A DNA stretch of 64,000 nucleotides, from assembly GCF_030818895.1 (NCBI RefSeq), contig NZ_JAUTBA010000001.1, positions 2,976,001 to 3,040,000 on the forward strand, read 5' to 3'. Shown piece after piece: positions 28,699 to 39,190 of the stretch. The stretch is from Sphingobacterium zeae (GTDB taxonomy: Bacteria > Bacteroidota > Bacteroidia > Sphingobacteriales > Sphingobacteriaceae). The notes beneath the pieces were generated by a model, which saw only the letters and a list, made by a program, of their open reading frames with translations, had not been told where the DNA came from and ran no database searches. Positions within the stretch are counted from its first letter, which is position 1. Each line of letters starts with the position of its first letter. The position numbers and the translations under genes were made by a program.

Positions 28699-28702
28699 TC
28701 TG

Positions 28703-28775
28703 TGATCCCGCTGGGATTCGAACCCAGGACCCATACATTAAAAGTGTATTGCTCTACCAGCTGAGCTACGGAATC
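28703..28775 (-). tRNA. tRNA-Lys (anticodon TTT)
   Basis: A 73-base cloverleaf read on the minus strand. The acceptor stem GATTCCG/CGGGATC pairs with one T-G, the D arm is GCTC-AGCTGGTAGA-GC, the anticodon stem ATACA/TGTAT holds loop CTTTTAA, and the T arm is CTGGG-TTCGAAT-CCCAG with discriminator A. CCA is not encoded, so it is added after transcription. The anticodon TTT reads AAA/AAG lysine codons. Confidence 0.97.
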
Positions 28776-28906
28776 GTACTTCGTTTTAGAACTATTGTTC
28801 GTTGTTTGAAGTGATGCAAAAGTAGGGCTTTAATCCTATTCCTGCAAATATTTTTGGCTTAAAATCACGTTTAAACAGATAATAACCTGATTTTAAGTCG
28901 AAAAAA

Positions 28907-30826
28907 TTAATCGTTTTCCAAATCCATGATTTCTTCTGCCAACTGTTCCCAGCTTTCCTGAAATTGTATCAATAATGCTTTCGCCGAGTTGTATGAGCGC
29001 GTAGTGTCCTGTAATTTAGCGGCATCCGAATAAACAGCTTCATCGGCAAGCTTTGACTCTAACGTTTTGACTAAAATTTCCTGTTCTTCTATTTTTTGTT
29101 CAAATGATGTAAGTTCTTTATTCTTTTTGCTTAATAAACGCGTTTTATCTTCCGTAAGCGGTTGCTTTTCTTTCTTTGCTTTCGGTTCTTCCTTTGCTTT
29201 CTTTTCCGTCTTACCGTCAGGTTTGACAATCCGTTTTGCCGCCCATTCTTCATATTCCTGGTACGTTCCGGGGTATTCTTTGATTTGTTTATCTTCTATG
29301 TACCAGATTTTATTCGCGACATTATCCAAGAAATAACGGTCGTGGGATACGACAATAAAGGTTCCTTCGTATTGTTGTAAAGCCTGGATCAGAATGTTGA
29401 CCGACTGCATATCCAAATGGTTGGTGGGCTCATCGAGTGCCAAGAAGTTGGCATCTGCCGTTAATGCTTTAGCAAGCGCAACACGTGATTTTTCGCCTCC
29501 AGAAAGGACTTTAATTTTCTTGAAGGCATCATCCCCTGTAAAAAGGAAGCATCCTAGGATAGAACGTAATTCAGTCTCTGTATGTTTTGGTGCAAAGGCT
29601 TGTAATTCGGCAAGGATGGAATTCTCCAGGTGTAAGGCCTCAAGCTGGTGTTGCGCAAAAAATGTTTGCGACACATTATGGCCTTGCTCTGCCTTTCCTT
29701 CAAACTCGTGATCCGCGTCAGCTACAATGCGTAATAGTGTCGATTTACCTTTACCATTGGCACCAATCAAAGCGATTTTATCACCCTTTTCAATAATTGC
29801 TGAGGTGTTTCTCAATATCTCTAGGTTAGGGTAGGATTTGGAGATATTTTCCAAAGTAACGACATGACGGCCGGAAGGTTTTGAAAATTTAAAACTAAAG
29901 TTTACCGTTGGATTATCATCATCCACGTCGTCTATTCTTTCCAAGCGATCCAAAGCCTTGATGCGTGACTGAGCCATTTTTGCTTTCGATGCCTTGGCTC
30001 GAAAGCGCTCAATTAAGCGTTCTTCCTGTTTTATTTTTGCCTGTTGGTTTTTAAATTGATTCGCCTGAAGTTCATTTCGTAGTTCTTTTTCTTCAAGGTA
30101 AAAACTGTAGTTACCCGCATAAAGTGTTAATTTCCCTTTACGCGATTCGACCGTTTTCTTAATGATACGGTCCAGGAAATACCTATCATGGGAAACAATC
30201 ACAATGGCACCATCGAACGCCTGAAGATAGTTTTCAAGCCATTTAATTGAAGGTAGGTCCATGTGGTTGGTAGGCTCATCGAGCAATAAAATATCCGGAG
30301 TCTGTAAAAGGATACGGGCTAGCATGACCCGCATTCGCCAACCCCCGGAGAACGTAGCTAGCGGTCTTTTTTGCTCTGCTTCAGAAAAGCCAAGACCCGC
30401 TAGAATTTCATGAGCTTTGAATTCAATGTTATACCCATCTAGCGCTTCGAATTCTACCTGTTTATCACTCAACTTATTTAGAATATCATCGGAGTAGTCT
30501 GTTTCTAATTTACCAAGTAACTCTTCGATTTCGGTATGTAATTGATTTTGGCGTTCGAAAGCTTCCATTGCAACATGCAAAATGCTTTTATCAGAATGGT
30601 ATGATAATAAATCCTGGTTTAAATAGCCAATCTTCAGATCCTTCGCCATAGAAATCGATCCTGATGTCGGTGTGTATTGACCTACAATAAGCCGAAGCAA
30701 AGTAGATTTACCTGTACCATTAGCGCCGATCAGGCCAACTTTATCTCCTGGTTTGATATGCCAGTTTGCTTCATCATATAGGGCGCGAGATCCTATTTCA
30801 AATGTTAAATTATTTATTGATATCAT
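28907..30826 (-). CDS. ABC-F family ATP-binding protein
   Basis: Soluble ATPase with two ABC domains and no membrane segments, the architecture of ABC-F ribosome-associated factors. Domain 1: Walker [10 protein letters not shown], signature FSGGWRMRV, Walker [13 protein letters not shown] charged linker ([20 protein letters not shown]) corresponds to the P-site-interaction region. Domain 2: [29 protein letters not shown] Lys/Glu-rich C-terminal coiled coil ends the protein. 639 residues, ATG start. Likely a housekeeping translation factor; a role in antibiotic resistance cannot be claimed. Confidence 0.95.
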   Translation of the reverse strand: MISINNLTFEIGSRALYDEANWHIKPGDKVGLIGANGTGKSTLLRLIVGQYTPTSGSISMAKDLKIGYLNQDLLSYHSDKSILHVAMEAFERQNQLHTEIEELLGKLETDYSDDILNKLSDKQVEFEALDGYNIEFKAHEILAGLGFSEAEQKRPLATFSGGWRMRVMLARILLQTPDILLLDEPTNHMDLPSIKWLENYLQAFDGAIVIVSHDRYFLDRIIKKTVESRKGKLTLYAGNYSFYLEEKELRNELQANQFKNQQAKIKQEERLIERFRAKASKAKMAQSRIKALDRLERIDDVDDDNPTVNFSFKFSKPSGRHVVTLENISKSYPNLEILRNTSAIIEKGDKIALIGANGKGKSTLLRIVADADHEFEGKAEQGHNVSQTFFAQHQLEALHLENSILAELQAFAPKHTETELRSILGCFLFTGDDAFKKIKVLSGGEKSRVALAKALTADANFLALDEPTNHLDMQSVNILIQALQQYEGTFIVVSHDRYFLDNVANKIWYIEDKQIKEYPGTYQEYEEWAAKRIVKPDGKTEKKAKEEPKAKKEKQPLTEDKTRLLSKKNKELTSFEQKIEEQEILVKTLESKLADEAVYSDAAKLQDTTRSYNSAKALLIQFQESWEQLAEEIMDLEND

Positions 30827-30886
30827 TTCAACTGCAAAAGTACAAAAGTAATGAATATTTCTTCTTGTTTGAGTAACTTTGCGATT

Positions 30887-31921
30887 ATGTATAAATTAGT
30901 CAAGCCAATATTCTTTACAATGAATCCCGAGACGGCTCACCACAAAGTGACCGGAGGATTAAATGTTTTCTCAAAAATTTGGGGTGCAAAACAATTATTG
31001 AATGCTTTTTTTACAGTCGAAGATCCACGTTTGGAGCGCGAAGTTTTTGGATTGAAGTTTAAAAATCCAGTAGGTCTTGCAGCAGGATTTGATAAGAATG
31101 CGGAGTATATCGCTGATATGGCTAATTTGGGATTTGGTTTTATTGAGATTGGAACAGTAACTCCTAAACCGCAACCCGGTAATGATAAACCTAGAATGTT
31201 TCGTCTGGTACCGGACGAGGCGCTGATCAATAGGATGGGATTCAATAATCAGGGGGCTGATGTCGCTGCAAATAGATTAAAAAACTTGACAGATCGTAAG
31301 GGGGTATTGATAGGTGGGAATATCGGGAAGAATAAGCTTACGCCTAATGAAGACGCCGTTAATGATTATATCTATTGTTTCAATGCACTATTTGACCATG
31401 TGGATTATTTTGTCGTCAACGTCAGTTCTCCCAATACGCCTGGTCTACGCGATTTACAGGAAAAGGAACCGCTAAAACACATCCTGAATACTTTACAGGG
31501 ATTGAATAATAGCAAATTAACTCCGAAGCCTATTCTACTTAAAATTGCTCCTGATTTAACAAATAGTCAATTGGATGATATCGTGGAGATTGTTATGGAG
31601 ACGCAGATTGCTGGCGTTATTGCAACCAATACCACCGTCTCAAGAGATGGATTGAAGAGTGCAACGGCATTAACGCAAGAAGCAGGGGGAGTGAGCGGAC
31701 GTCCTTTGACCAAAAGGTCTACGGAAGTTATTCGGTACCTAAGTCAAAAATCGAATAAGGCTTTTCCAATTATTGGTGTTGGTGGGATTCATTCGGCTAA
31801 AGATGCCATTGAAAAATTAGATGCAGGTGCAAGCCTTGTTCAGGTTTACACTGGCTTTATTTATGAAGGGCCTGGTTTGATTGCCAGTATCTGTAAGGGT
31901 ATACTCCAGACAGGAAGGTAA
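30887..31921 (+). CDS. pyrD: Dihydroorotate dehydrogenase (quinone), class 2
   Basis: Oxidises dihydroorotate to orotate in pyrimidine synthesis, passing electrons to membrane quinone. The class 2 N-terminal helix is visible ([19 protein letters not shown]), so ATG 30887 is preferred over an in-frame ATG at 30851. FMN/active-site signatures: [57 protein letters not shown] (catalytic Ser region), [10 protein letters not shown] and PIIGVGGI. 345 residues. The stop is followed at once by the TIGR02757 gene, so they are co-transcribed. Confidence 0.96.
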   Translation: MYKLVKPIFFTMNPETAHHKVTGGLNVFSKIWGAKQLLNAFFTVEDPRLEREVFGLKFKNPVGLAAGFDKNAEYIADMANLGFGFIEIGTVTPKPQPGNDKPRMFRLVPDEALINRMGFNNQGADVAANRLKNLTDRKGVLIGGNIGKNKLTPNEDAVNDYIYCFNALFDHVDYFVVNVSSPNTPGLRDLQEKEPLKHILNTLQGLNNSKLTPKPILLKIAPDLTNSQLDDIVEIVMETQIAGVIATNTTVSRDGLKSATALTQEAGGVSGRPLTKRSTEVIRYLSQKSNKAFPIIGVGGIHSAKDAIEKLDAGASLVQVYTGFIYEGPGLIASICKGILQTGR

Positions 31922-31923
31922 TA

Positions 31924-32709
31924 ATGACGGTAGCAGCTGATTTTGATCTGAAAGATTTTTTGGATAAGAAAGTTGAGGAATATAACCAACCTAATTTTAT
32001 ACCCAATGATCCGATAGTTATTCCACATCAATTTTCTGCCAAGCAGGATATTGAGATCATGGGTTTCCTGGCCTCAATAATGGCTTGGGGCCAAAGGAGG
32101 ACGATTATCAATAAATGCAAAGAGCTCATCGTTCGAATGGATGGTCAGCCATATGATTACATCATGAATCATCAAGAACAGGATCTAAAAAGTTTATTGG
32201 GATTTAAGCATCGCACGTTTAATGACACCGATATTCTATATTTCGTTGCGTTCTTTAACTACCATTATCGTCATTTTGAATCTTTGGAAGATGCTTTTCT
32301 GGTAGGTCAGGAGAACAGAAAGGAGATTGATCTGGAACTGGCTCTTAATACCTTTAAAACGTATTTTTTTTCACTGCCAGATTATCCTGCGCGTACACGT
32401 AAACATATTAGTAGCCCCGCACAGAAATCCACTGTTAAAAGGATTAATATGTTTTTACGCTGGATGGTTAGACAGGATAACAAAGGTGTGGATTTTGGTA
32501 TCTGGAATCGCCTTTCACCAAAAGATCTGATCTGCCCTTGCGATGTTCATGTGGAGCGTGTGGCGCGCAAATTTGGTTTAATTACACTTCATAAAGTCAA
32601 TTGGAAGACAGCGCAGGAGTTAACAGCAAACTTACGTTTACTTGATCCTCTGGATCCCGTCAAATATGATTTTGCCTTATTCGGTCTGGGAGTAGAAAGG
32701 GAACTATAA
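31924..32709 (+). CDS. TIGR02757 family protein (DUF2400)
   Basis: 261-residue cytoplasmic protein of a conserved family of unknown function. Typical elements: NDPIVIPHQFSAKQDIEIMGFLASIMAWGQRR near residue 30 and SPKDLICPCDVHVERVARKFGL near 200, reminiscent of HhH-type helical DNA-glycosylase-like folds but without a clear catalytic Lys/Asp pattern I can fix. The ATG lies two bases after the pyrD stop, implying coupling. A strong terminator follows. Confidence 0.88.
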   Translation: MTVAADFDLKDFLDKKVEEYNQPNFIPNDPIVIPHQFSAKQDIEIMGFLASIMAWGQRRTIINKCKELIVRMDGQPYDYIMNHQEQDLKSLLGFKHRTFNDTDILYFVAFFNYHYRHFESLEDAFLVGQENRKEIDLELALNTFKTYFFSLPDYPARTRKHISSPAQKSTVKRINMFLRWMVRQDNKGVDFGIWNRLSPKDLICPCDVHVERVARKFGLITLHKVNWKTAQELTANLRLLDPLDPVKYDFALFGLGVEREL

Positions 32710-32713
32710 TAAA

Positions 32714-32742
32714 AAAGCCTGTACAAAATACAGGCTTTCTTA
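32714..32742. terminator. Terminator after pyrD-TIGR02757 operon
   Basis: AAAGCCTGTA and TACAGGCTTT form a perfect 10-bp stem around CAAAA, followed by CTTATTAT. Confidence 0.85.
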
Positions 32743-32811
32743 TTATATGCCACTTCTAATCAAATAAATCAGAATTGCTGTCTTTCATCGCCGTAGCGGA
32801 AAGTAGTTCAT

Positions 32812-33834
32812 TTAGGCAAAAGATTTTTCACTTAAATGATCAATCTTAATCAGTAAATCAACCAATCGATTGGAATAACCAAATTCATTATCGTACCAAC
32901 CTACCACCTTGACCAATCCCCCAACAATAGAAGTGAGCTGGGCATCAAAAACACAGGAATAAGGGTTATTGATGATGTCAACGGAAACGATTGGATCTTC
33001 TGTGTAATACAGCACTTCCTTCAATTCATTTTTTGCTGCCCATTGAAAGGCCTTATTAATTTCTTCAACTGTGGTTTGCTTTTCAAGTGTACAGGTGAAG
33101 TCAGTTAATGAGCCATTCAGGACAGGAACGCGTATTCCAGCGCCACCGAGCTTATTCTGTAAATGTGGAAAAACGTTGGTGATAGCTTTAGCTGCACCTG
33201 TTGTTGTTGGAATGATTGCAGATGACGCCGCCCGCGCTCTCCGTAAATCTTTATGTGGTGCATCATGAAGATTTTGATCGCCTGTCATGGAGTGCACCGT
33301 AGTGATATAGCCATCTTTTATGCCCCAATGGTCATCTAAAATTTTTACTAAGGGAGCAACATTATTAGTCGTGCAAGAGGCATTGGATAAAATGGATGCC
33401 GAAAGATCGATAGTCTGATCATTAATACCGAGCACTACTGTCGGAATATCCTTGTCTTGTGCCGGTGCCGAGATAATGACTTTCTTTGCACCTGCTTCTA
33501 AATGTAAAGCTGACTTGGCACGTGTCGTAAAATGCCCTGTTGATTCTATCACAACATCGATACCTAATTCTCTCCACGGGAGCATCGAAGGATCTTTTTC
33601 ATTAGTAACGCGGATTGCTCTGCCATTGATAATAATGTGATTTTCATCGTGGCACACAGTGCCATGAAAAGGGCCGTGCACCGAATCATATTTAAATAAA
33701 TGGGCAAGCGTCTTTGTATCTGTCAAATCATTTATTGCAACGATCTTTATCTCATCAGAAGCTCCGCGAAGAAAAATATTACGCAATGTATTTCTGCCGA
33801 TACGGCCGAATCCGTTGATTGCTATGTTGAGCAT
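32812..33834 (-). CDS. gap: Glyceraldehyde-3-phosphate dehydrogenase, type I
   Basis: Glycolytic/gluconeogenic enzyme. NAD-binding INGFGRIGRNTLRN at the start; catalytic Cys154 in SNASCTTNNVAPL; HSMTGDQNLHDAPHKDLRRAR and the phosphate-site loop PTTTGAAKAI; C-terminal VGWYDNEFGYSNRLVDL. 340 residues, slightly longer than the usual 330-335. ATG start. It starts 6 bases after the stop of a thioredoxin-like lipoprotein gene on the same strand, so the two are probably co-transcribed. Confidence 0.96.
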   Translation of the reverse strand: MLNIAINGFGRIGRNTLRNIFLRGASDEIKIVAINDLTDTKTLAHLFKYDSVHGPFHGTVCHDENHIIINGRAIRVTNEKDPSMLPWRELGIDVVIESTGHFTTRAKSALHLEAGAKKVIISAPAQDKDIPTVVLGINDQTIDLSASILSNASCTTNNVAPLVKILDDHWGIKDGYITTVHSMTGDQNLHDAPHKDLRRARAASSAIIPTTTGAAKAITNVFPHLQNKLGGAGIRVPVLNGSLTDFTCTLEKQTTVEEINKAFQWAAKNELKEVLYYTEDPIVSVDIINNPYSCVFDAQLTSIVGGLVKVVGWYDNEFGYSNRLVDLLIKIDHLSEKSFA

Positions 33835-33840
33835 TTCAGA

Positions 33841-34446
33841 TTATTTATGAAATTGGCTTATTGCTTCGTTGATATTTTTTTCGCCCTCCCAATGTGCTTT
33901 CAGTTTTCCATCTGCTCCATAAACATAATTCGCAGGGAATTGTGTCGGCACATGGATTTTTTGAATAAATGTCTGATCTTTATCGATCAATACTTCAACA
34001 TTCGATGCTTTGGATAATTTTGGAGCAAAACTGTCAAAAAAGCCCAATACTAAAGCCGGGTCATTCATGGAGATATAATATATATTGACATCCTTTAAAC
34101 GATCCATGTTTTTTTCTAACTCGACAGCCTCATGCTGACAATGGCTACAGCCTGGATCAAAAAGGATAAATACCGTATTTTTATCTTTGGCAACATTATC
34201 GTTTGTAACTCTTATCCCGGAACGAAGTTGATAAAACGTAAAATTAGGTAGAATTCCAGCTGGTTCGGAAGATTGGGTAGGAGCCTTCTGCCCGTGATCA
34301 TGTCCCGCATGGTCGTGGTTTTCTGAAGCAACCTCCTGTGTGGGCATTGTTGTACCCTCAGATTTTGATTTGTTATTATCGCCGCATGAGTATAGGATTC
34401 CAGCCACGAATACCGCTGTTAATCCTAAGACTATTTTTTTGTTCAT
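33841..34446 (-). CDS. Thioredoxin-like lipoprotein (redoxin/TlpA-type fold)
   Basis: About 201 residues with a lipoprotein signal ending ILYSCG, so anchored by a lipidated Cys. A His-rich stretch (NHDHAGHDHGQ) follows, then a thioredoxin fold with active-site CSHC in LFDPGCSHCQHEA and a cis-Pro segment (VPTQFPANYVYG). It is likely a periplasmic or outer-membrane thiol protein; the histidines suggest metal binding. An ATG at 34455 adds only three residues; MNKKIVLGL at 34446 is the better signal start. gap follows after 6 bases. Confidence 0.85.
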   Translation of the reverse strand: MNKKIVLGLTAVFVAGILYSCGDNNKSKSEGTTMPTQEVASENHDHAGHDHGQKAPTQSSEPAGILPNFTFYQLRSGIRVTNDNVAKDKNTVFILFDPGCSHCQHEAVELEKNMDRLKDVNIYYISMNDPALVLGFFDSFAPKLSKASNVEVLIDKDQTFIQKIHVPTQFPANYVYGADGKLKAHWEGEKNINEAISQFHK

Positions 34447-34673
34447 AGAATACATTTGCTTTTAAATCAGTATCAATGATTTGATTTTTCTTTCGTTTGC
34501 ATCCAAAATTAGATTTTTAAATAAAATCAGCAATACTCAAATACATTAACGAACCAAAACTATGAAAAAAAGCGGATTTTATACCTTACAATTTTATTTA
34601 TGACAGTTTACTGGATATCCAGTTTGATCGTTAGATACATTTCAATAGACCTACTTCAATCGTTTAGACTTGC

Positions 34674-35768
34674 TTATTCGATGATATTCGGTTTCTCATC
34701 TATGGACTCAGGTGCTATTAGGGATGTTGACTGAATAATTTCAGGTGTGCTTTTTCCGAATTCGATACTGTAAACTTTGAGAAGTACACCGACACAGGAT
34801 AGAATTAAAGGACCAAATATTAGTCCCAGCATACCGAACAAATTTAGACCAAGTAATACACCAAATACCGTAATTAGGGGGTGTACATCACCCAGCTTTT
34901 TTAAAATGGTAAAGCGGAGAACATTATCTATACTCCCTATAATAATGATTCCATACAAAGCAAGGCCTATAGCACTTCCGGATTGTCCGTTGGCGAGTAG
35001 AAATAGTGCGGCTGGTAAATAGACCACCATTGTTCCCAAGATTGGAATTATTGTGGAGACAGCCGTTAATATTCCTAGGAATATAGGACTTTCGAGTCCA
35101 AAAAACCAATAGCCAAGCCCGGCAACAATACCTTGACACATGGCTAAAATTGGAATACCAATAGCATTGGATTTCACCATCATGTCGAACTCTTTCCATA
35201 ACTCAGCCTTACTTGCTTTGGTAAAAGGAATGGCGTTATAGATTGTTTCTTCCAGCTTCTTGCTGCTTACAAGCATAAAATAAAGTACAAATAATGCAAC
35301 AAGTAAATTGACGCCAACTTCTGCGACGGAGTTAAGGATATTGGGTATAAATTTAGCAGCTCGCTGGAGTGTTTGCATCAATGCAGAATCTGAAAGGTCA
35401 ATATTACTGAAGTAGGGACTGGATTTTAAATAGCTCTTTACAGAATCAAATTTCTGCATCAGTTGGTCTTTGTTGCTAACGACATCTGTAACCTGGGGCA
35501 CCATGTAGTTGATTAGCAGATAAAGCGGGCCAACTAAAAAAACAATTGTCAGTAAGATTAATAGAATACTTGCCGCCGACTTATTCCACCTTTTTTCTTC
35601 GGTAAGCTTATAGTTGATTTTTCTAAATAGAATATACAGCGTTATCGCCCCCAAAAAACCTGGTAAATAATAAAATAAGCTCGTAAAGATCAATATGCAT
35701 ATCGCTAGTATGATAAGGATAAGCATAATTTGATTAATGGAATTATTGTTGATTTGTTTGTATTTCAT
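34674..35768 (-). CDS. AI-2E family transporter (PerM/YdiK-like)
   Basis: Polytopic inner membrane protein of the AI-2E family (PF01594), about 7-8 transmembrane helices between residues 15 and 330. Characteristic segments: FLVGPLYLLINYMVPQV, FVLYFMLVSSKK, GIPILAMCQGIVAGLGYWFFG and HPLITVFGVLLGLNLFGMLGLIFGPL. Members export or exchange small solutes; the AI-2 label is historical. ATG 35768 chosen; the frame also extends to a TTG at 35816. Confidence 0.9.
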   Translation of the reverse strand: MKYKQINNNSINQIMLILIILAICILIFTSLFYYLPGFLGAITLYILFRKINYKLTEEKRWNKSAASILLILLTIVFLVGPLYLLINYMVPQVTDVVSNKDQLMQKFDSVKSYLKSSPYFSNIDLSDSALMQTLQRAAKFIPNILNSVAEVGVNLLVALFVLYFMLVSSKKLEETIYNAIPFTKASKAELWKEFDMMVKSNAIGIPILAMCQGIVAGLGYWFFGLESPIFLGILTAVSTIIPILGTMVVYLPAALFLLANGQSGSAIGLALYGIIIIGSIDNVLRFTILKKLGDVHPLITVFGVLLGLNLFGMLGLIFGPLILSCVGVLLKVYSIEFGKSTPEIIQSTSLIAPESIDEKPNIIE

Positions 35769-35866
35769 ATAGTTGACAAATATACTGTCTTTTTGACCTG
35801 TTTTATCGTATGACAATATTTCTTTAGAAAAGTTTTATAATGCTCAATTATACTTTTTTTTGAATC

Positions 35867-36064
35867 TTAGTTTTGGTTGTGCGGCATAAGAATATCTCTT
35901 AAGATCGTCAGGATATCATAGTGCTTGATAAATAGCATGCACTGTTGAATGTTAGGGGAATCGGAACCGCTTCCAGACTGGATAGCATTGCTGTTCGTTT
36001 TGCTTCCCTTATGAAAAAAAGGATGAGACCCTTTCCCTTTTTTGCTGTTTGAAAATAAGCCCAT
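35867..36064 (-). CDS. Small hypothetical protein (65 aa)
   Basis: An ATG-started 65-residue frame with a basic, Ser/Gly/Lys-rich N-terminal half (MGLFSNSKKGKGSHPFFHKG) and a hydrophobic C-terminal half. It lies in the gap between the AI-2E gene and the sbcC remnant on the same strand. Codon composition and position make a gene plausible, but no family is recognised. Confidence 0.4.
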   Translation of the reverse strand: MGLFSNSKKGKGSHPFFHKGSKTNSNAIQSGSGSDSPNIQQCMLFIKHYDILTILRDILMPHNQN

Positions 36065-36143
36065 AATCTTTGTTTTTTGGTTATTGCGGCCTTTTTGTAA
36101 CGGATATGACCGCAACAACTAATATACAAAATAACTTTTGATC

Positions 36144-39100
36144 TTAATTAATAAAAATTTGACTACCGTGCTCTTCATCCCTTTCTATGGAAAGGGATAT
36201 CGGAATTCTTTCTTTAAGCTCCTCAACATGAGAAATGATTCCTACAATACGATTTTCGCGGCGTAGCTCTAACAGGGTTTCAAAAACAATATTGATTGAA
36301 GCGTTGTCTTGTGTGCCAAAACCTTCATCAATAAAGAAAAAGTTTTTGCTTGCTTTCGTACTCGACTGCACGCTCTCCGCGAGCGCGAGCGCCAAGCTTA
36401 GCGATACTTGAAAAGCCTGACCTCCGGATAAGGTTTTTACACTACGGCTCTTCCCTTCATTCAAATAATCTATAATCTCAAATTCATTGTTTTCGTTTAT
36501 CTGCAGACTAAGTTGGTAGTTTTCGCGTCATACGGTGAAAACGGATATTGGCGTGATCGCACAATTGACGTAGATAAATTGAAGAAACATACTGTACAAA
36601 ACCAGCTCCTTTAAATAGATTGAAAAGCTGTTTCAAATTTTCATTACGTAAGTTTAACTTCATTTGTTGTTGCAGAAGAATTTCTTTTTTATCGTAAGAA
36701 ATCATCAATTGATTGAGCTCCTGCCTCAGCTTGGCAACATTTTCAGTACTTTCTTTCAATTGTTGAGCGCTTTCTTTCAACGCCTTTTCCTGTTCAATAA
36801 AGATTGTTTCCTCGTACACTTGGTCAACGAGCTTATGTTCCAGTTGAGCAATCTGCGCCTTTACAGATTCAAAATCAATTTGAAACTGCTCCAGCTCAAG
36901 TCGGATCTGCTGTACAGGCAAGTTTTGGGCGAGTATCTGCTTAACCTCCTCGATCGCATTAAACGGCGAAGCTAAAAGATGCTGCTGCAACGTGTTGTCA
37001 ACTTCCAGAATTTCAATTTCAATTGTTTGGAGTCGTTCCAAAATGGCATTCACCACACTGTTTTGCCCTGCGAACTGACTCTTTAACTCGCTTAACTTAT
37101 CGTTTATCGAAACAAACTCTTTTTCTACCGTAACATTTGAGGTTTTGATCGCGTTATATTCTTCTTCTACAGTTTGGGCGTCTTTCGATTGGTAATCGAA
37201 CCAGCTGAGGAGTTTTAGATTGCCAATATTTTGATTGATCTGTGCTTCCTTGCTTACTTCGTCGCGTTCAAATTGTCCCAGGGCTTTGTTGTATTTCTCC
37301 AGATTTTCCTCTACAGACGCTAAAGCAGTCTGATCGTTTGCAAGCTGATTTTCGAGGGCCTGGATTAGGGTGTCAATTTTGGAAAGCTCCTGTTTTTTGG
37401 AAGCATAGATCGATTCATCTGTACTGCTATAGCCTGTCCATACAAATTCATTGATATGGGCCGTTTTTATGGACTGATGCAATTGAATTTTTGTATTTAG
37501 TTCATGTTTTTGATCTGTCAATGATTGCAAACGAAGAACAAGTTTCTCCACTTGGAATTTTTGATTCTGTTTTAGTTTTAGGAGTTCAGTTGTGTCGGTC
37601 ATCAATTTTTCATGAGCAAGGATTTCTAGCGAAATATCCTGCCCATGGTTGACCATAGGATGTTCAATTGCACCACATAGGGGGCAAGGCGACCCTTCTT
37701 TCAAATTTTTAGCATATTGGGTTAGCCGCTGCTGTAATAGCAGGTGGGCCTTTTCGTCCTGTAGCTTATTGAGTTTTTGTTCCAATTCCTGAACAACATG
37801 GGCATGGGTTGATTGAAATTCCTCCAGGTTGCCGCTGAAATTCTGTAATTCTTGTCTGATGTCGCTGGCATTGTTTTCTAAATCGACCAATTGCCTATTA
37901 AGATCGTTCTCTTGTTGTTGTATGCCCTGTTGTCTAGTATACCATTGGCCTAATTCCATCAATTCATGCGGCGAAGGTTTAGCACGCTTTAAATTTAAAA
38001 TCTCACTTTCAGTCCCCTGGATTTTTGCTTTATAATGTGTTTGTTGTTTTTTTGCTTCTGAGACAAAGTGGCGGCCTTTTTCTGCGCGATCTTGCAAGCC
38101 TTTAATTTCCTTGGAAAATGTAATCAATTGCTTTATCAATTCAAGATCCAATTCCTGAATACGGCGTTGCGGCAGTAGTTCATATTTCGGTTTTAACACA
38201 TTTATCCGGGATTGGTGTTGCTGTATAAGCTGTTGTATTTCTGCTTTTTTTACTTCGGCGTTCGCCAATTTTCTTTGCGTTGATCCCTTATCAAGATCTA
38301 ATTTTTCTTTGGATCTGAGGCTGTGTAAAAATTTGGCTTGCGCCTCCTCAAACTGGCTTAATTGTAGCCTTAAACTCTCCTTTGGTCCTTTCTGTTCAAG
38401 TAATTCTTCGTAGCGTAATTTGATCTGGTTCAATTCAAGGAAATCCGCTTTAAGTTTTTGCAGATGCATGAATTTTTCATGCTGTAATTTATGTGAAGAT
38501 TCTATAGATGCGAAAGACTGAAGTTCAACCTGTAACTTTGCGCTGGTGGCTGATACAAGGTCTGAAGTGATCTCCTCAAATCCAGATAATTGACCATTCA
38601 AGTGATCTAATTCGGATTGATTTTTCTTATATAGCGTGGAAACTTTATCCTGTAGGTCGAACCGATGCAATTGAAAAATCTCTTTCATCATATCGGTGCG
38701 TTCCCTGGCGCCAAGTTCTATAAATTCCTTGAATTGTCCTTGTGGAATGATGATTGTTCTTTTGAAGTTTTCATAGCTTAGTCCTATAATTCGTTGTGTA
38801 TTGCTGCTTTCCAATGGAACCCATGTATCATTTAATTTTTCATAGAGCACGACCGTTGGCGATTTTACGTCATCGAAGTTTTTGGAGTTCCGTTTAAATT
38901 CGCGAGTAACTCTAAATGTGCGCCCTTCAAAGTTGACAAAATCAAGTTCGATATATGACTTGTTCGACTTCAGATTCATCATGTTATATCCACGTTTGTC
39001 GCGTGCATTCAAACGTTCTGTTTCACCATATAACGCATAAGTAATCGCTTCTAATATGGACGATTTACCAGAGCCCACTGCGCCGAAAATACCAAAAAGT

Positions 39101-39186
39101 CCAGCTTCGAGAAGTGCGGTAAAATCGATCGTCTGGCGATCCTGATAGGAATAGATCCCCTCTAATATGAGCTTTAACGGAATCAT
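36144..39186 (-). pseudogene. sbcC: Exonuclease subunit SbcC (SMC-like ATPase), frameshifted near the 3' end
   Basis: ATPase partner of SbcD in cleaving hairpins and blocked DNA ends. The first frame (36508-39186, 892 residues) has Walker A GAVGSGKSSILEA, long coiled coils and the zinc hook CPLC near residue 500. It runs out at RFHRMTRKLPT. The second frame (from 36464 back to 36144) has the ABC signature TLSGGQAFQVS and Walker B FFIDEGFGTQD. Removing one A from the A4 run (T4 on plus, 36520-36523) joins them as MTRNYQLSLQINENNEFEII, the expected family sequence. Without that the ATPase would be inactive. A sequence error in the homopolymer is equally possible. Confidence 0.92.
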
Positions 39187-39190
39187 GCAA

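Noticed and set aside
30874..30881. TAACTTTG, a perfect -7 consensus before pyrD
   Set aside because: It ends only 5 bases before the ATG, so the transcript would be leaderless, and there is no good -33 element at the right distance. Left out of the features.
36144..36464. Short ATPase fragment as a separate gene
   Set aside because: It carries the SbcC signature and Walker B motif and belongs to the preceding frame after a one-base correction.
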